A DNA stretch of 42,423 bases, from positions 1-42,423 of the forward strand of contig CANQDG010000015.1 of assembly GCA_947591495.1 (NCBI GenBank). The letters run 5' to 3'. A model generated the notes under the pieces. That model was given only the letters and a program-made list of their open reading frames with translations, did not search any database and was not told the DNA's origin. Of this stretch, positions 7,388 to 17,052 are shown in pieces; position 1 is the stretch's first letter, and every line of letters begins with the position of its first letter. This DNA is from an uncultured Bacilli bacterium. GTDB taxonomy: Bacteria; Bacillota_I; Bacilli_A; ML615J-28; CAG-313. The position numbers and the translations under genes are program-made.

Positions 7388-10300
7388 ATGAAAAAAGCAA
7401 TTACTAAAGATAAAAACTTAAATGATAACAAAGTAAGTGTTACCTTTTTTTTACGCTCAAAAAAGCCTAAAAATCATAATTGTGGCAAAACTTTTGGTCG
7501 TATTATTACAATATTGATTGTTATTGCTATTTTTCTTACGCACATAAATTCCCTTGTTTGTGCGCTTGCGGAAAATATCATTCCCGATAATAATGATGTA
7601 GTTGTCGATGGAATTCAAAATAATGGTGTTGTTAGACCAAGTAGTATTAATGAAGGACTTTCGCGTAAAAGTTTTGCTGATATGGAAGGAAGACGAGTAA
7701 CACTTAGAGAGCCCGTTATGAAAGTGCTTGATCGCAGTATTGAAAGAACCGAAGCTGATGTTCTTTCAGATATTTTTCCTTTTATTGATCCAGATACCCA
7801 AAAGCCTTATGTTGGTGAAGGAGCAGAACTTGCTCAAATTGATTTTAGTAAAGTAGGGAATGTTAATAAAATCGAAGAAAATGTCTTAGGAAGTCTTACT
7901 AATCCACGTTATCCAATGATGGGCCTTGAAAAAGGTGAACATAAATATTTTTCCGATTTTGTAAAATATATGCTCTTACGTCAAGCATGGTATTATAGAA
8001 CTCAAGCAATGGAAGATATCAAAAATGGTGAATTAAAAAAACATCCAGCTGCTGATTATATTTATGGCCATATTGATGAAAACGCCAAAGCTGTTGATAA
8101 ATTAATCATATCAGATCCCATCTATCGTTCGCCTATTACAACCGGACTTTACCTTGTACCAGGAGAAGTAGCAACCGTTACCGTTAAAGGTTTAAAGGAA
8201 GGCCAAACAATTCGTTTAACTACTCATCAACAAGATTCACTAGGTTATGATGGTGGCTTTTCCGATGGTTTTAATCCTAATACTGATGCAAGTTATAATG
8301 GCCTTAGTAGTACCGAAAAATATTTTAGATACTGGGACTTAAAATTGATTGAAGAAGCAAAAAAAGCTGCCCAAGAAGAACGTGATCCTGATTATACCCA
8401 ATTTAATTTTAATCTTCAAGGTCAGTGGCGTTGGCAAAACCAAAAAGTTCCTTGCATGGGCTCAATATTTGAAATATCATCTGATGGTACTTACCAAATT
8501 GGTAGTATTTATGGTGGACCATTATATCTTCAACCAACTGATTCAGCTGTTGAAATTGAAATTTCTGGTGCTGTTGAAACACCTCATTTTATTCTTGGTG
8601 TAACAACAAAAGAAGAATTTGAAGAAAGCCTTAGAAAAGCTCCAGGCCTAATTGCTACTTTAGATGTAGAAAATGGTCAATTAATAGGATTATCACAATA
8701 TATGAAAGAATGTGATGATATTGAAAAATTGGCATATTTTTGGCATTCGGTTTTTGCCATAAATTCCTCCCTTAATGGTAGAGCATATAATTATAATGTT
8801 ACAATGGCTTATGATATTCATGTTCCCGCCGGAGAAGCGGTAGCCCTTAATTCTTCGTTTGCGGCGCAACCATATGGCTGGTTTAAAAGTTGTATGAATT
8901 ATGAAGAACTGACGACCAAAGGCAATTGGGGAACTTTTCATGAACTAGGACATATTCAAGCTAAAACTTATGGGGTTAATTGGGGAATGTGTAATAGCAC
9001 TTGTAAAGAAAGTTGCGAAGGTGAAGTATGGAATAATACGCTTATTGTTTTAATGTATGCAATGCTTTGCAATATGGATCCGCGAATGATCGATGTTGAA
9101 CATGGTGAATTTGTTCATCCATATACTGCAGTTGAAAGATCAACTAAAGTGCAAAAAGTTAATGATTATCATGAATTTAATTCAACTAAAGGTGCTCATT
9201 TTGATCAATTATCACTTTATGCTACACTTATTCACAGTTTTGGTCCGGAAAGATTTATCGATTTTTTCTATACATATAATCTTAATCCAACTTATTGTAA
9301 GGAAAGTAGAGCTGATTTTATTTACCGTATAGCATTAGTTGATCATGTTAATATTTTTAATTGGATTAATGAAAATTATCATGGTAATGTTTTAAAAAGC
9401 CATTTCACTAATGAACAATGGCGTTATTTACAAACTTTACCAACCTTTTATCCAATCGCTTATCGCTATGCCAATGGTATTGATGGTAATGAAACAGCGC
9501 GAAAATATGAAGTAGATGGTAAATATCAAACCATTTTTGATCTTTCTGGTGATAATATTATTTGTCCTGAAAAGTTTCAAATTCTTGATGTTACCAATCC
9601 ACTTTATGGTTCAATTTTATATGATAAAGAAAATTGTTCGGTTACATATAATCCACCTAAACAAATTACCGAATCAGATCGCTTCGATATTATTGTCAAA
9701 ACCGAAAGTGGACGAATTGTTAGTTTAAATGTAAACTTTAATTTACTTTATCGGGGAACGGCAATCGAAGTATGGTCATTACGAAATGATGTTGAACCTA
9801 AACAAAGTGTAGAAGCTGCGCTTGCGGAAATTAAAGATCAAAGACCATTACGCACAGAAGAAAGTTCAATTGCTGGTAAAGCAAGATTTACGGCAGATTC
9901 GACCCAAAGAGAATATTATCATTTACGTTTTAAATTTATAGCAACTACAAGTGGTGTTCATGAATTTTATTTAAAAGCAGATGATGCATCTAGAGTTACT
10001 TTTTATCAAGATGATGAAAATGGTCAAGAATTAGGCGTTCTTTCTACAGCTAAAGATGTTTCAAACTATGGATCTAGCAATGTAAGGGTTAGTCTTGATG
10101 TAGGTGATACAATTTATGTTGATTGTCATTTGGTTAATTGGGGTGGGCCTGGTAATCTTTATGTAGGAGTTAAATTTCCTAATGAAAGCGCAATAGTTGA
10201 TATACCTTCAACTAATATTATTAATGCTTTAGTTAATAGTGATGAATTAAAAATTGCTGATGAATTTGAAGGATGGCAACCTAAATTCCTTGATAGTATT

Positions 10301-12295
10301 AAAGATCAATCAATAGATTATAAAGTTGATGAAACAAGTTGGGAAATTCTTGCATATCCTAATCCGGATCTTTTAGATGGAGGAAGCGTTCCTGCCTTAG
10401 TTGATGGTAATGATAATACTTTTTTCCATTCTTATTATCATGGTTCTGGTAGCAAAACTGAATATCCACATGTCTTTTTAATTGATTGTCATGATGAAAT
10501 TGTCGCAAATTATTTTGAAATCTATCGTCGGGGCAATTCTAATGATCAAATTAAACGCTTTGCTCTTTATGCTTGTGGTGATTTAGCAAATGAAGAAGGA
10601 CCTACTGATGATGATTTTAAACTTCTTTTTGATGGCACAACGACTAAAAGTACCGATTTGAAATATCGCGTTACTTTTGATGAACAAAATATTCGCTATT
10701 TTAAACTTGTTATCAAAGAAACAGCTGGCTTTACAGTAATTAAAGAATTATATGCGGGGCGAATGGTTAGTCTAGAACAAACCGTTAAACCTAAAAATTA
10801 TGAAAAGACTAACGAAGGATTTATGGAAAATAAAGCCAATGGTAAATTAACAACTCAAACAAATGGCGCTTTATATGAATTTGAATTCTTAGGAACTGGT
10901 TTTGATTTATTTGCTGATACGAATCCTGAATATGGCACAGCGACCATTTATCTTGATAATGTTGAAATAGGAACAATCAATCTTGCAGATAAAATCATTT
11001 TTAATAAATGCGTTTATCGTAAAAATGATTTAGAAATGGCCAAACATATAGTTAAGATTGTAACAAATTCAACGGCCCAATTTAATATTTCGTTTATCAA
11101 TGTTACTTACGCAACGCCAGTTGATGAAAATGATTATCCTGCTATTGGTGATGATTATGGTGATAAATTACCTTTAGTTTTTTCACCTGATTGGCGAACA
11201 ATCATTAATAATTATGCCGATCTTACAAGTATTAAATTTGTTAAAGAAGTTCCTGATGGATATGTTGATACTTATATAAGAATTAATGATTATATTAGAG
11301 TATATCATAAATTAAATGATGATTTACAAATTGCTTTTGTTTATCAAGGAGATATTATTTCTCCTTTAGATTGTGGTTTTCTATTTGCGGGATGTACATC
11401 ATTAAAAGAAATTATCTTTGAAAATTTTGATACATCTTTAATGCGCAATGCTACTTCAATGTTTAGTGAATGTTTAGATTTAGAACAACTTGATTTATCA
11501 AGCTTTAATACTGAACAAACACTTTTCATGAGTACCATGTTTCAAAATTGTCAAACTTTAAGTGAACTTAATCTTGGAGGTTTTGCTATAAAAGAAGGAT
11601 CTACTTTAATTGACTTTTTAAATGGATGTACTAGCCTTAGTAAACTATATGTTCCACAAGAATTTAGAATTGATAACATAACCCTTCCTTACCGGTTTAT
11701 TGATTTACAAACTAATCAATTATCTTATGAAATTACTCAAGAAAACGTCGGTCATATTATGCTCCTTCACGAAAATCATCTATTTAATAAAAAAATTGAT
11801 GAAATAGAAGCCGAATGTGAAGTAGAAGGAACCAAAGCTTATTATCTTTGTGATTGTGGAGCTTATAGCTTCGATGGGGTAAATGAAACAACCGAAAGCC
11901 TTGTTATTCCTGCCAAAGGTCATATATTTAATAAAAAAATTGATGAAATCGAAGCAGGGTGCGAAGTAGAGGGAACCAAAGCTCATTATCTTTGTGATTG
12001 TGGAGCTTATAGCTTCGATGGGGTAAATGAAACAATCGAAAGTCTTGTTATTCCTGCCAAAGGTCATCTATGGGGCGAGTGGAAAGTTGTTAAAGAACCA
12101 ACAAACAAAGAAGAAGGCCTAAAAGAAAGAAAATGTGAAAATGGACATGTTGAAACGGAAATAATACCAAAACTTAATGAATCTTCTAATAGCGGAGGTC
12201 ATAAAGCTCTTATTATTATTGCAGTAATAGTTAGTGCCTTAATTGTGATTAGTGTTCCAACCTTTATAATTATTAAGAAAAAAAGATCATCATAA
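7388..12295 (+). CDS. Membrane-anchored M60-like (enhancin/mucinase-type) peptidase with PA14-like, F5/8C-like and BspA-like LRR regions, C-terminal repeats and TM anchor
   Basis: SD taaGGAGG. N-terminal hydrophobic segment 'IITILIVIAIFLTHI'; 'GTFHELGHIQ' (HExGH) with downstream E in 'CEGEVWNN'; PA14-like 'YYHLRFKFIATTSGVHEFYLKADDASRVTFYQ'; DUF285-like LRR 'MFSECLDLEQLDLSSFNT'; C-terminal 'ALIIIAVIVSALIVISVPTFIIIKKKRSS'. Confidence 0.85.
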   Translation: MKKAITKDKNLNDNKVSVTFFLRSKKPKNHNCGKTFGRIITILIVIAIFLTHINSLVCALAENIIPDNNDVVVDGIQNNGVVRPSSINEGLSRKSFADMEGRRVTLREPVMKVLDRSIERTEADVLSDIFPFIDPDTQKPYVGEGAELAQIDFSKVGNVNKIEENVLGSLTNPRYPMMGLEKGEHKYFSDFVKYMLLRQAWYYRTQAMEDIKNGELKKHPAADYIYGHIDENAKAVDKLIISDPIYRSPITTGLYLVPGEVATVTVKGLKEGQTIRLTTHQQDSLGYDGGFSDGFNPNTDASYNGLSSTEKYFRYWDLKLIEEAKKAAQEERDPDYTQFNFNLQGQWRWQNQKVPCMGSIFEISSDGTYQIGSIYGGPLYLQPTDSAVEIEISGAVETPHFILGVTTKEEFEESLRKAPGLIATLDVENGQLIGLSQYMKECDDIEKLAYFWHSVFAINSSLNGRAYNYNVTMAYDIHVPAGEAVALNSSFAAQPYGWFKSCMNYEELTTKGNWGTFHELGHIQAKTYGVNWGMCNSTCKESCEGEVWNNTLIVLMYAMLCNMDPRMIDVEHGEFVHPYTAVERSTKVQKVNDYHEFNSTKGAHFDQLSLYATLIHSFGPERFIDFFYTYNLNPTYCKESRADFIYRIALVDHVNIFNWINENYHGNVLKSHFTNEQWRYLQTLPTFYPIAYRYANGIDGNETARKYEVDGKYQTIFDLSGDNIICPEKFQILDVTNPLYGSILYDKENCSVTYNPPKQITESDRFDIIVKTESGRIVSLNVNFNLLYRGTAIEVWSLRNDVEPKQSVEAALAEIKDQRPLRTEESSIAGKARFTADSTQREYYHLRFKFIATTSGVHEFYLKADDASRVTFYQDDENGQELGVLSTAKDVSNYGSSNVRVSLDVGDTIYVDCHLVNWGGPGNLYVGVKFPNESAIVDIPSTNIINALVNSDELKIADEFEGWQPKFLDSIKDQSIDYKVDETSWEILAYPNPDLLDGGSVPALVDGNDNTFFHSYYHGSGSKTEYPHVFLIDCHDEIVANYFEIYRRGNSNDQIKRFALYACGDLANEEGPTDDDFKLLFDGTTTKSTDLKYRVTFDEQNIRYFKLVIKETAGFTVIKELYAGRMVSLEQTVKPKNYEKTNEGFMENKANGKLTTQTNGALYEFEFLGTGFDLFADTNPEYGTATIYLDNVEIGTINLADKIIFNKCVYRKNDLEMAKHIVKIVTNSTAQFNISFINVTYATPVDENDYPAIGDDYGDKLPLVFSPDWRTIINNYADLTSIKFVKEVPDGYVDTYIRINDYIRVYHKLNDDLQIAFVYQGDIISPLDCGFLFAGCTSLKEIIFENFDTSLMRNATSMFSECLDLEQLDLSSFNTEQTLFMSTMFQNCQTLSELNLGGFAIKEGSTLIDFLNGCTSLSKLYVPQEFRIDNITLPYRFIDLQTNQLSYEITQENVGHIMLLHENHLFNKKIDEIEAECEVEGTKAYYLCDCGAYSFDGVNETTESLVIPAKGHIFNKKIDEIEAGCEVEGTKAHYLCDCGAYSFDGVNETIESLVIPAKGHLWGEWKVVKEPTNKEEGLKERKCENGHVETEIIPKLNESSNSGGHKALIIIAVIVSALIVISVPTFIIIKKKRSS
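11777..11920 (+). repeat. Tandem 144-bp (48-codon) repeat, copy 1
   Basis: HLFNKKIDEIEAECEVEGTKAYYLCDCGAYSFDGVNETTESLVIPAKG; nearly identical to copy 2 at DNA level. Confidence 0.9.
11921..12064 (+). repeat. Tandem 144-bp (48-codon) repeat, copy 2
   Basis: HIFNKKIDEIEAGCEVEGTKAHYLCDCGAYSFDGVNETIESLVIPAKG; a third, diverged unit follows (HLWGEWKVVKEPTNKEEGLKERKCENGHVETEIIPKL). Confidence 0.9.
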
Positions 12296-12347
12296 AGTTT
12301 TAACTATTTTTAGTAATAAAAAAGAATAATATAAAATGACTAATGAT

Positions 12348-12379
12348 AAAAAAGCAAGATAATCCTCTTGCTTTTTTTT
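12348..12379 (+). terminator. Terminator after the M60-like gene
   Basis: AAAAAAGCAAGA ..TCC.. TCTTGCTTTTTTTT. Confidence 0.85.
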
Positions 12380-12450
12380 AATTATAACGTTTACATTAAT
12401 ATATTGCTTTAAAAAAACTAAAATAATTGATATAATTAAATGTAATAAAT

Positions 12451-12513
12451 CGTATATGTTTGAAAATATGGTTCAAATGTTTCTACCTTATCACCGTAAA
12501 TGATGAGACTACG
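12451..12513 (+). promoter_or_regulatory. Purine riboswitch aptamer, guanine type
   Basis: CGTATATGTTTGAAAATATGGTTCAAATGTTTCTACCTTATCACCGTAAATGATGAGACTACG: conserved ATATGG, GTTTCTACC and GACTA with P1 pairing CGTA/TACG. C in GACTA is the guanine-type specificity base. Confidence 0.93.
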
Positions 12514-12570
12514 ATGCATACTTAAATAGTTGAAGTTTAATACTTCATTTTTTTGGTTTTGCATAAGTAG

Positions 12571-12598
12571 GTCTTGCATTTGTTTGCAAGGCCTTTTG
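12571..12598 (+). terminator. Riboswitch expression-platform terminator
   Basis: GGTCTTGCATTTGTTTGCAAGGCCTTTT hairpin plus T-run between aptamer and permease. Confidence 0.8.
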
Positions 12599-12637
12599 CG
12601 ATTTGTTACAACCAAAATTATTTAAGGAGGTTTTTTC

Positions 12638-14194
12638 GTGCAATCAAATGGAAAACGAAAAAGAGATTTTTGGAATATCGAAAAATCTCATTCATCAGTA
12701 AAAGTTGAAATTTTTGCTGGTATCGCGACATTTTTAGCAATGTCGTACATTTTAACGGTTAATCCTAACCAAATGCTTAATTTTGATCAAAGTAAACCAG
12801 AATGGGCTTCAGTTTTTATTGCGACAGCTTTAGGCGCCGTCATTGGTACTTTGTTAATGGCTTTTTTAGCTAAAATGCCATATGCTCAAGCATCAGGTAT
12901 GGGACTTAACTCAATGATAGGTACTATAACTGGTGCCTCAATGGGTTTTGCTTATTCTCTTAGTAATGCACTATTAATTGTTTTAATTGATGGTATTCTC
13001 TTTTTACTTGTATCAATTATTCCAATAGGTAAAAGTAAGCAAACAGGTCGAATAATTACATTAAGAGAAAAGATTTTCGATGGTATTCCCAAACCAATTA
13101 GAACAGCTATTACCGTAGGTATTGGTCTATTTATTGCTTTTATTGGCTTTCAAAATGCCAACATTATTGTTGATAATCCATATACTTTACTTGATTTTGT
13201 TAATTTTGGCAAATCTGCTAGTTGGAATTTAAGCGAATGGCAAGTAACAAACCCTACAGCCGCGTTTGCCCCTGCATGTGGTGCAGTAGTTGCGCTTTTT
13301 GGCTTTTTTGTAATTGCTATCTTAAGTCATTTTAACGTAAAAGGTGCTGTTATTATTGGTATTTTAGCAGGAACACTTTTAGGTATACCACTTGGAGTAA
13401 CTAATATCGATACCTTATTAGGTAAAACTCCGGGAATTAGATGGGAATTTTGGAAAAATTTCGAAACTTTCTTTAAATCTCCTGATGAAGGTGGTGTTTT
13501 CCTTGCGGCATTTAGAAATGGATTCGAATTTAAAGATGGTTTATTTTTAACAACTATCACACTTATTATTTCGTTTGCTATGATTGATATGTTTGATACA
13601 ATGGGAACAGTAGTAGGATGTGCAACAAATGCTGGACTTGTTGATGAAGATGGTAAACCATTAAATTATGGAAAAATTATGGCTTCTGATTCAATTGCAA
13701 CTGTTGCAGGTGCAATGTTAGGAACATCAACAGTTACAACTTTTGTTGAAAGTGGCACCGGTGTTGCCGCAGGCGGTAGAACAGGTTTAACTGCTTTCGT
13801 GGTAGCTATTTTATTCTTCTTATCTATTTTTCTTTTACCACTATTTGCTTTCATTCCAACTCCTGCAGCTGCTTCTGCTTTAATATATGTTGGTGTTTTA
13901 ATGATGTCTAATGTAAAAAATATTGATTTTTCAAAAATAAAAAATGCTGTTCCTGCATTCTTAACCATCATCATCATGCCTTTAGGTTATTCAATTACTA
14001 AAGGTATTGGGGTAGGATTAATTTCTTATGTTATCTTAGCAGTTATTATTTATCTTGTTGATATAATCAAATATAAAGTAGTTAAGAAAAAAGGTTCTGA
14101 AGAAGTTGAAAAACCAGTTTTCGATGTTTCGGTTGTCGCTATAATCGTTGCCATCTTATTCTTATTATACTTTATAATGCCAACCAAATTTTAA
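12638..14194 (+). CDS. pbuG: NCS2-family permease, guanine/hypoxanthine (AzgA/PbuG) type
   Basis: GTG start after AAGGAGG. 'VEIFAGIATFLAMSYILTVNPNQML', 'FDTMGTVVG', 'STVTTFVESGTGVAAGGRTGLTA'; preceded by guanine riboswitch. Confidence 0.9.
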   Translation: MQSNGKRKRDFWNIEKSHSSVKVEIFAGIATFLAMSYILTVNPNQMLNFDQSKPEWASVFIATALGAVIGTLLMAFLAKMPYAQASGMGLNSMIGTITGASMGFAYSLSNALLIVLIDGILFLLVSIIPIGKSKQTGRIITLREKIFDGIPKPIRTAITVGIGLFIAFIGFQNANIIVDNPYTLLDFVNFGKSASWNLSEWQVTNPTAAFAPACGAVVALFGFFVIAILSHFNVKGAVIIGILAGTLLGIPLGVTNIDTLLGKTPGIRWEFWKNFETFFKSPDEGGVFLAAFRNGFEFKDGLFLTTITLIISFAMIDMFDTMGTVVGCATNAGLVDEDGKPLNYGKIMASDSIATVAGAMLGTSTVTTFVESGTGVAAGGRTGLTAFVVAILFFLSIFLLPLFAFIPTPAAASALIYVGVLMMSNVKNIDFSKIKNAVPAFLTIIIMPLGYSITKGIGVGLISYVILAVIIYLVDIIKYKVVKKKGSEEVEKPVFDVSVVAIIVAILFLLYFIMPTKF

Positions 14195-14203
14195 ACTAAA
14201 CTA

Positions 14204-14231
14204 AAAGACTAGCCAAATCAGGCTAGTCTTT
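14204..14231. terminator. Bidirectional terminator between convergent permeases
   Basis: Perfect stem AAAGACTAGCC / GGCTAGTCTTT; the minus-strand stop codon lies in the stem. Confidence 0.85.
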
Positions 14232-15659
14232 ATTTACATTGTTATTAGTTAAATGATCGACAGTATTACTACTTTCATTTTTGGGTAAAATAAGATTAAG
14301 AATAATACCAATGATTGCGGTTAAAGCCATTCCCGTTAAATTAAAACGACCAAATGATAAAACGGCACCACCAATACCTATTACTAACATAACAGATACA
14401 ATAATAAGATTACGGGTCTTAGTTAAATCAACTTTAGCATCTTGTAATGTTTTTAAACCATTAGATGCAATAAATCCATAAAGAATTAAACAAATACCGC
14501 CAATAACACAATTAGGAATAGTTTGAATAATAGTCGTAAAAATATTACAAAAAGAAAGTAAAATAGCAATAATTGCTGCACCACCAGTTACCCATACGCT
14601 ACCAACTCTTGTAATACCAACAACCGAAGTATTTTCACCATAAGAAGTATTAGCAGGGCCACCAATTAATCCAGCCGTAAGGGTAGCAACACCATCACCT
14701 AATAAAGTACGATGTAAACCTGGATCAGTTAAATAATCTTCGCCAGTAATTTTTCCTAATACCTCATGATCACCAATATGTTCACAAATAGTGGCAAAAG
14801 TTAAAGGAAGAACACTTAAAGCGGCCGCAAAATTAATTTTAACCATTTCTATTCCTAAACCTAATTCTTGATTTTTCCATCCTAAAAGTTTAAAACTTGG
14901 TATTTTAAACCATTCTGAAGGAGACATTATGACATTTTTAATGGCATTTAGGTCGACTAAATAACCATATTCATGATGCAAAGATGTATTATTTTCCAAT
15001 GCAATATCAATACTATTAGGTATAAAACCAATTAAAATAGCAATAATATAACCAGCAATAATACCTACTAAAAAAGGAATAACTTTAAAGAATCCCTTGG
15101 CTTTAATTGCTACAAGTGCAATAATAAGCATTGTTAAGAACGCTACAACAATTGATCGCCAGTCACCAATAAAAGGATTAGATTGGATATTATCAGCAGT
15201 AGCAATCATTAAACCAGTATTTTGAATAGCAGTGGTAGATAGACCAAGACCAATTACAATAATCATCGGACCAATAATAACAGGTGGCAATAATTTATGT
15301 AACCATTTTGTTCCCGCAAATTTAATAACTAAAGCAACAATACAATAAACAATTCCCACTATTACAATGCCAGTTAAAGCTGCACCTAAACCACCATTAG
15401 TAGCACTAATTGCTGTTTGAATATAAGCAATGTAGGCGAAACTTGAACCTAAATAAATAGGGACTTTAGCTTTTGTGCATAAAATATAAATTAATGTTCC
15501 AACTCCTGAAGCAAATAGAGCCGTCGAAATTGGTAAACCGGTTAAAATAGGCACTAAAACGGTTGCGCCAAACATTGCAAAAACATGTTGGATGCTTAGC
15601 AAAATTAACTTACTTGTTTTAGGCTTGTCTCTTGCACCAAGCAATAAATTTGAATTCAT
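14223..15659 (-). CDS. NCS2-family permease of uracil (UraA-like) type
   Basis: 'VPIYLGSSFAYI', 'PPVIIGPMIIVIGLGL', 'NTSYGENTSVVGITRVGSVWVTGGAA', which resembles UraA GEN..ITRV. Confidence 0.85.
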   Translation of the reverse strand: MNSNLLLGARDKPKTSKLILLSIQHVFAMFGATVLVPILTGLPISTALFASGVGTLIYILCTKAKVPIYLGSSFAYIAYIQTAISATNGGLGAALTGIVIVGIVYCIVALVIKFAGTKWLHKLLPPVIIGPMIIVIGLGLSTTAIQNTGLMIATADNIQSNPFIGDWRSIVVAFLTMLIIALVAIKAKGFFKVIPFLVGIIAGYIIAILIGFIPNSIDIALENNTSLHHEYGYLVDLNAIKNVIMSPSEWFKIPSFKLLGWKNQELGLGIEMVKINFAAALSVLPLTFATICEHIGDHEVLGKITGEDYLTDPGLHRTLLGDGVATLTAGLIGGPANTSYGENTSVVGITRVGSVWVTGGAAIIAILLSFCNIFTTIIQTIPNCVIGGICLILYGFIASNGLKTLQDAKVDLTKTRNLIIVSVMLVIGIGGAVLSFGRFNLTGMALTAIIGIILNLILPKNESSNTVDHLTNNNVNKD

Positions 15660-15696
15660 AATTCCTCCTTTTTCTTAAAATAGGTCGTAATAACAA

Positions 15697-15730
15697 TAAA
15701 AAAGGTCTTAAAAAACGTTTTAAGGCCTTA
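15697..15730 (-). terminator. Riboswitch expression-platform terminator
   Basis: Minus strand TAAGGCCTTAAAACGTTTTTTAAGACCTTTTTT. Confidence 0.8.
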
Positions 15731-15762
15731 GAAAAAACATAACAAAAAATTTAATCTAAAGC

Positions 15763-15825
15763 CATAGTCTAGTAATTTACGGTCACTAGGTAGAAACGTT
15801 CAAACCATATTATTGAAAATATATG
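15763..15825 (-). promoter_or_regulatory. Purine riboswitch aptamer, guanine type
   Basis: Minus strand CATATATTTTCAATAATATGGTTTGAACGTTTCTACCTAGTGACCGTAAATTACTAGACTATG: same conserved core, C in GACTA, P1 CATA/TATG. Confidence 0.93.
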
Positions 15826-15974
15826 ACTTATTTTCTATAATTGTATCATATTTTGATGCATCTTTTCATTAAAGATGTTTTATAAAACGATTTCATGATA
15901 AAAGTAAAAAAAGACCTTAAATTAAATTTGCAAATCATTTGAAAATACAATTAATTTAAAGTATAATGATAGTA

Positions 15975-15997
15975 TAAATAGGAATGATTACTATTTA
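15975..15997. promoter_or_regulatory. Palindromic operator (Fur/PerR-type box) in the perR promoter
   Basis: TAAATAGGAATGATTACTATTTA, near-perfect 23-bp inverted repeat just downstream of a TATAAT (15962-15967). Confidence 0.7.
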
Positions 15998-16007
15998 AGG
16001 AATTGAT

Positions 16008-16388
16008 ATGAGAACATCTAATCAAAGAAATCTAGTTTACGATATTGTAGCCGCAAGTTGCAATCACCCAACGGCTAAAATGGTTTATCAAGCGGCAAGG
16101 GCACGAATGCCAAAGATAAGTCTCGGAACAGTTTATCGTAACCTAAATGAATTAGTAGAACAAAAAAAACTTCTACGTCTAACTGTTCAAGGTGAAGAAG
16201 ATCGTTTTGATAAAACTCTAACAATTCATGCCCATTTATTTTGTAATAAATGTCGAAATTTATTTGATATTGGAATGGAAGAAACAACAGCATTTACCAA
16301 TCATTTAGAAGAAATAAATGATATTAAGATTTTATCAAGTAACATCTATTTTTATGGTGTTTGCTCAAAATGCCAAAACAAATTATAA
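16008..16388 (+). CDS. perR: Fur-family transcriptional regulator, PerR-like
   Basis: '[43 protein letters not shown]'; CxxC pairs 'CNKC', 'CSKC'. Confidence 0.88.
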   Translation: MRTSNQRNLVYDIVAASCNHPTAKMVYQAARARMPKISLGTVYRNLNELVEQKKLLRLTVQGEEDRFDKTLTIHAHLFCNKCRNLFDIGMEETTAFTNHLEEINDIKILSSNIYFYGVCSKCQNKL

Positions 16389-16404
16389 TAAAGGAGAAAA
16401 GAAA

Positions 16405-16938
16405 ATGGAATTAAAAGGAAGTAGAACTGAGCAAAATTTATTAACAGCATTTGCAGGAGAATCACAAGCTAGAAATAAGTATACTTATTTTGCTTCAAAA
16501 GCTAGAAAAGAAGGATACGAACAAATCGCTGCTATTTTTGAAGAAACAGCTAATAATGAAAAAGAACATGCTAAACTTTGGTTTAAACATTTAGGTGGAA
16601 TTGGCACAACCAAAGAAAACTTACTTGCCGCAGCCGCTGGTGAAAACTATGAATGGACTGATATGTATGCCGAATTTGCTAAAGTTGCTCGTGAAGAAGG
16701 TTTTGAAAACATTGCTAAACAATTTGAAGGCGTTGCTAAAATTGAAAAAGAACATGAAGAACGCTATCGTAAATTAGCAGAAAATCTTGAAACAGCTCAA
16801 GTATTTGCAAAAGCTGGTATTACCGTTTGGGTATGTCGTAATTGTGGACATGTTCATGTTGGCGAAACAGCTCCACAAGTTTGTCCAGTATGCTATCATC
16901 CACAAGCTTATTTCGAAGTTAAAGCTAACAATTTCTAA
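16405..16938 (+). CDS. rbr: Rubrerythrin
   Basis: '[32 protein letters not shown]', C-terminal rubredoxin 'CRNCGHVH...CPVCYHP'; start 16405 after AAGGAG (track ORF over-extended to 16318). Confidence 0.95.
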   Translation: MELKGSRTEQNLLTAFAGESQARNKYTYFASKARKEGYEQIAAIFEETANNEKEHAKLWFKHLGGIGTTKENLLAAAAGENYEWTDMYAEFAKVAREEGFENIAKQFEGVAKIEKEHEERYRKLAENLETAQVFAKAGITVWVCRNCGHVHVGETAPQVCPVCYHPQAYFEVKANNF

Positions 16939-16947
16939 AAATACGAA

Positions 16948-16984
16948 AAATCCCCCTTATCATTTGTAATGGGGGATTTGCTTT
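16948..16984 (+). terminator. Terminator after rbr
   Basis: AAATCCCCC..GGGGGATTT followed by a T-rich run. Confidence 0.85.
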
Positions 16985-17052
16985 TTTTCTTGATAAAAAT
17001 AGGTAATTAGTGTATAATATAAAAAAGATTAAACTATAAAGAGGGAAAAAAG

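Noticed and set aside
11777-12064. Possible CRISPR-like array
   Set aside because: Repeats are in-frame 48-codon protein units without spacers.
11780-12067. Antisense 95-aa repetitive ORF
   Set aside because: Mirror of the 144-bp tandem repeat in the M60-like gene; no SD or family motif.
12451-12513. Adenine riboswitch
   Set aside because: The specificity base in GACTA is C (guanine-type), and the downstream gene is a guanine/hypoxanthine-type permease.
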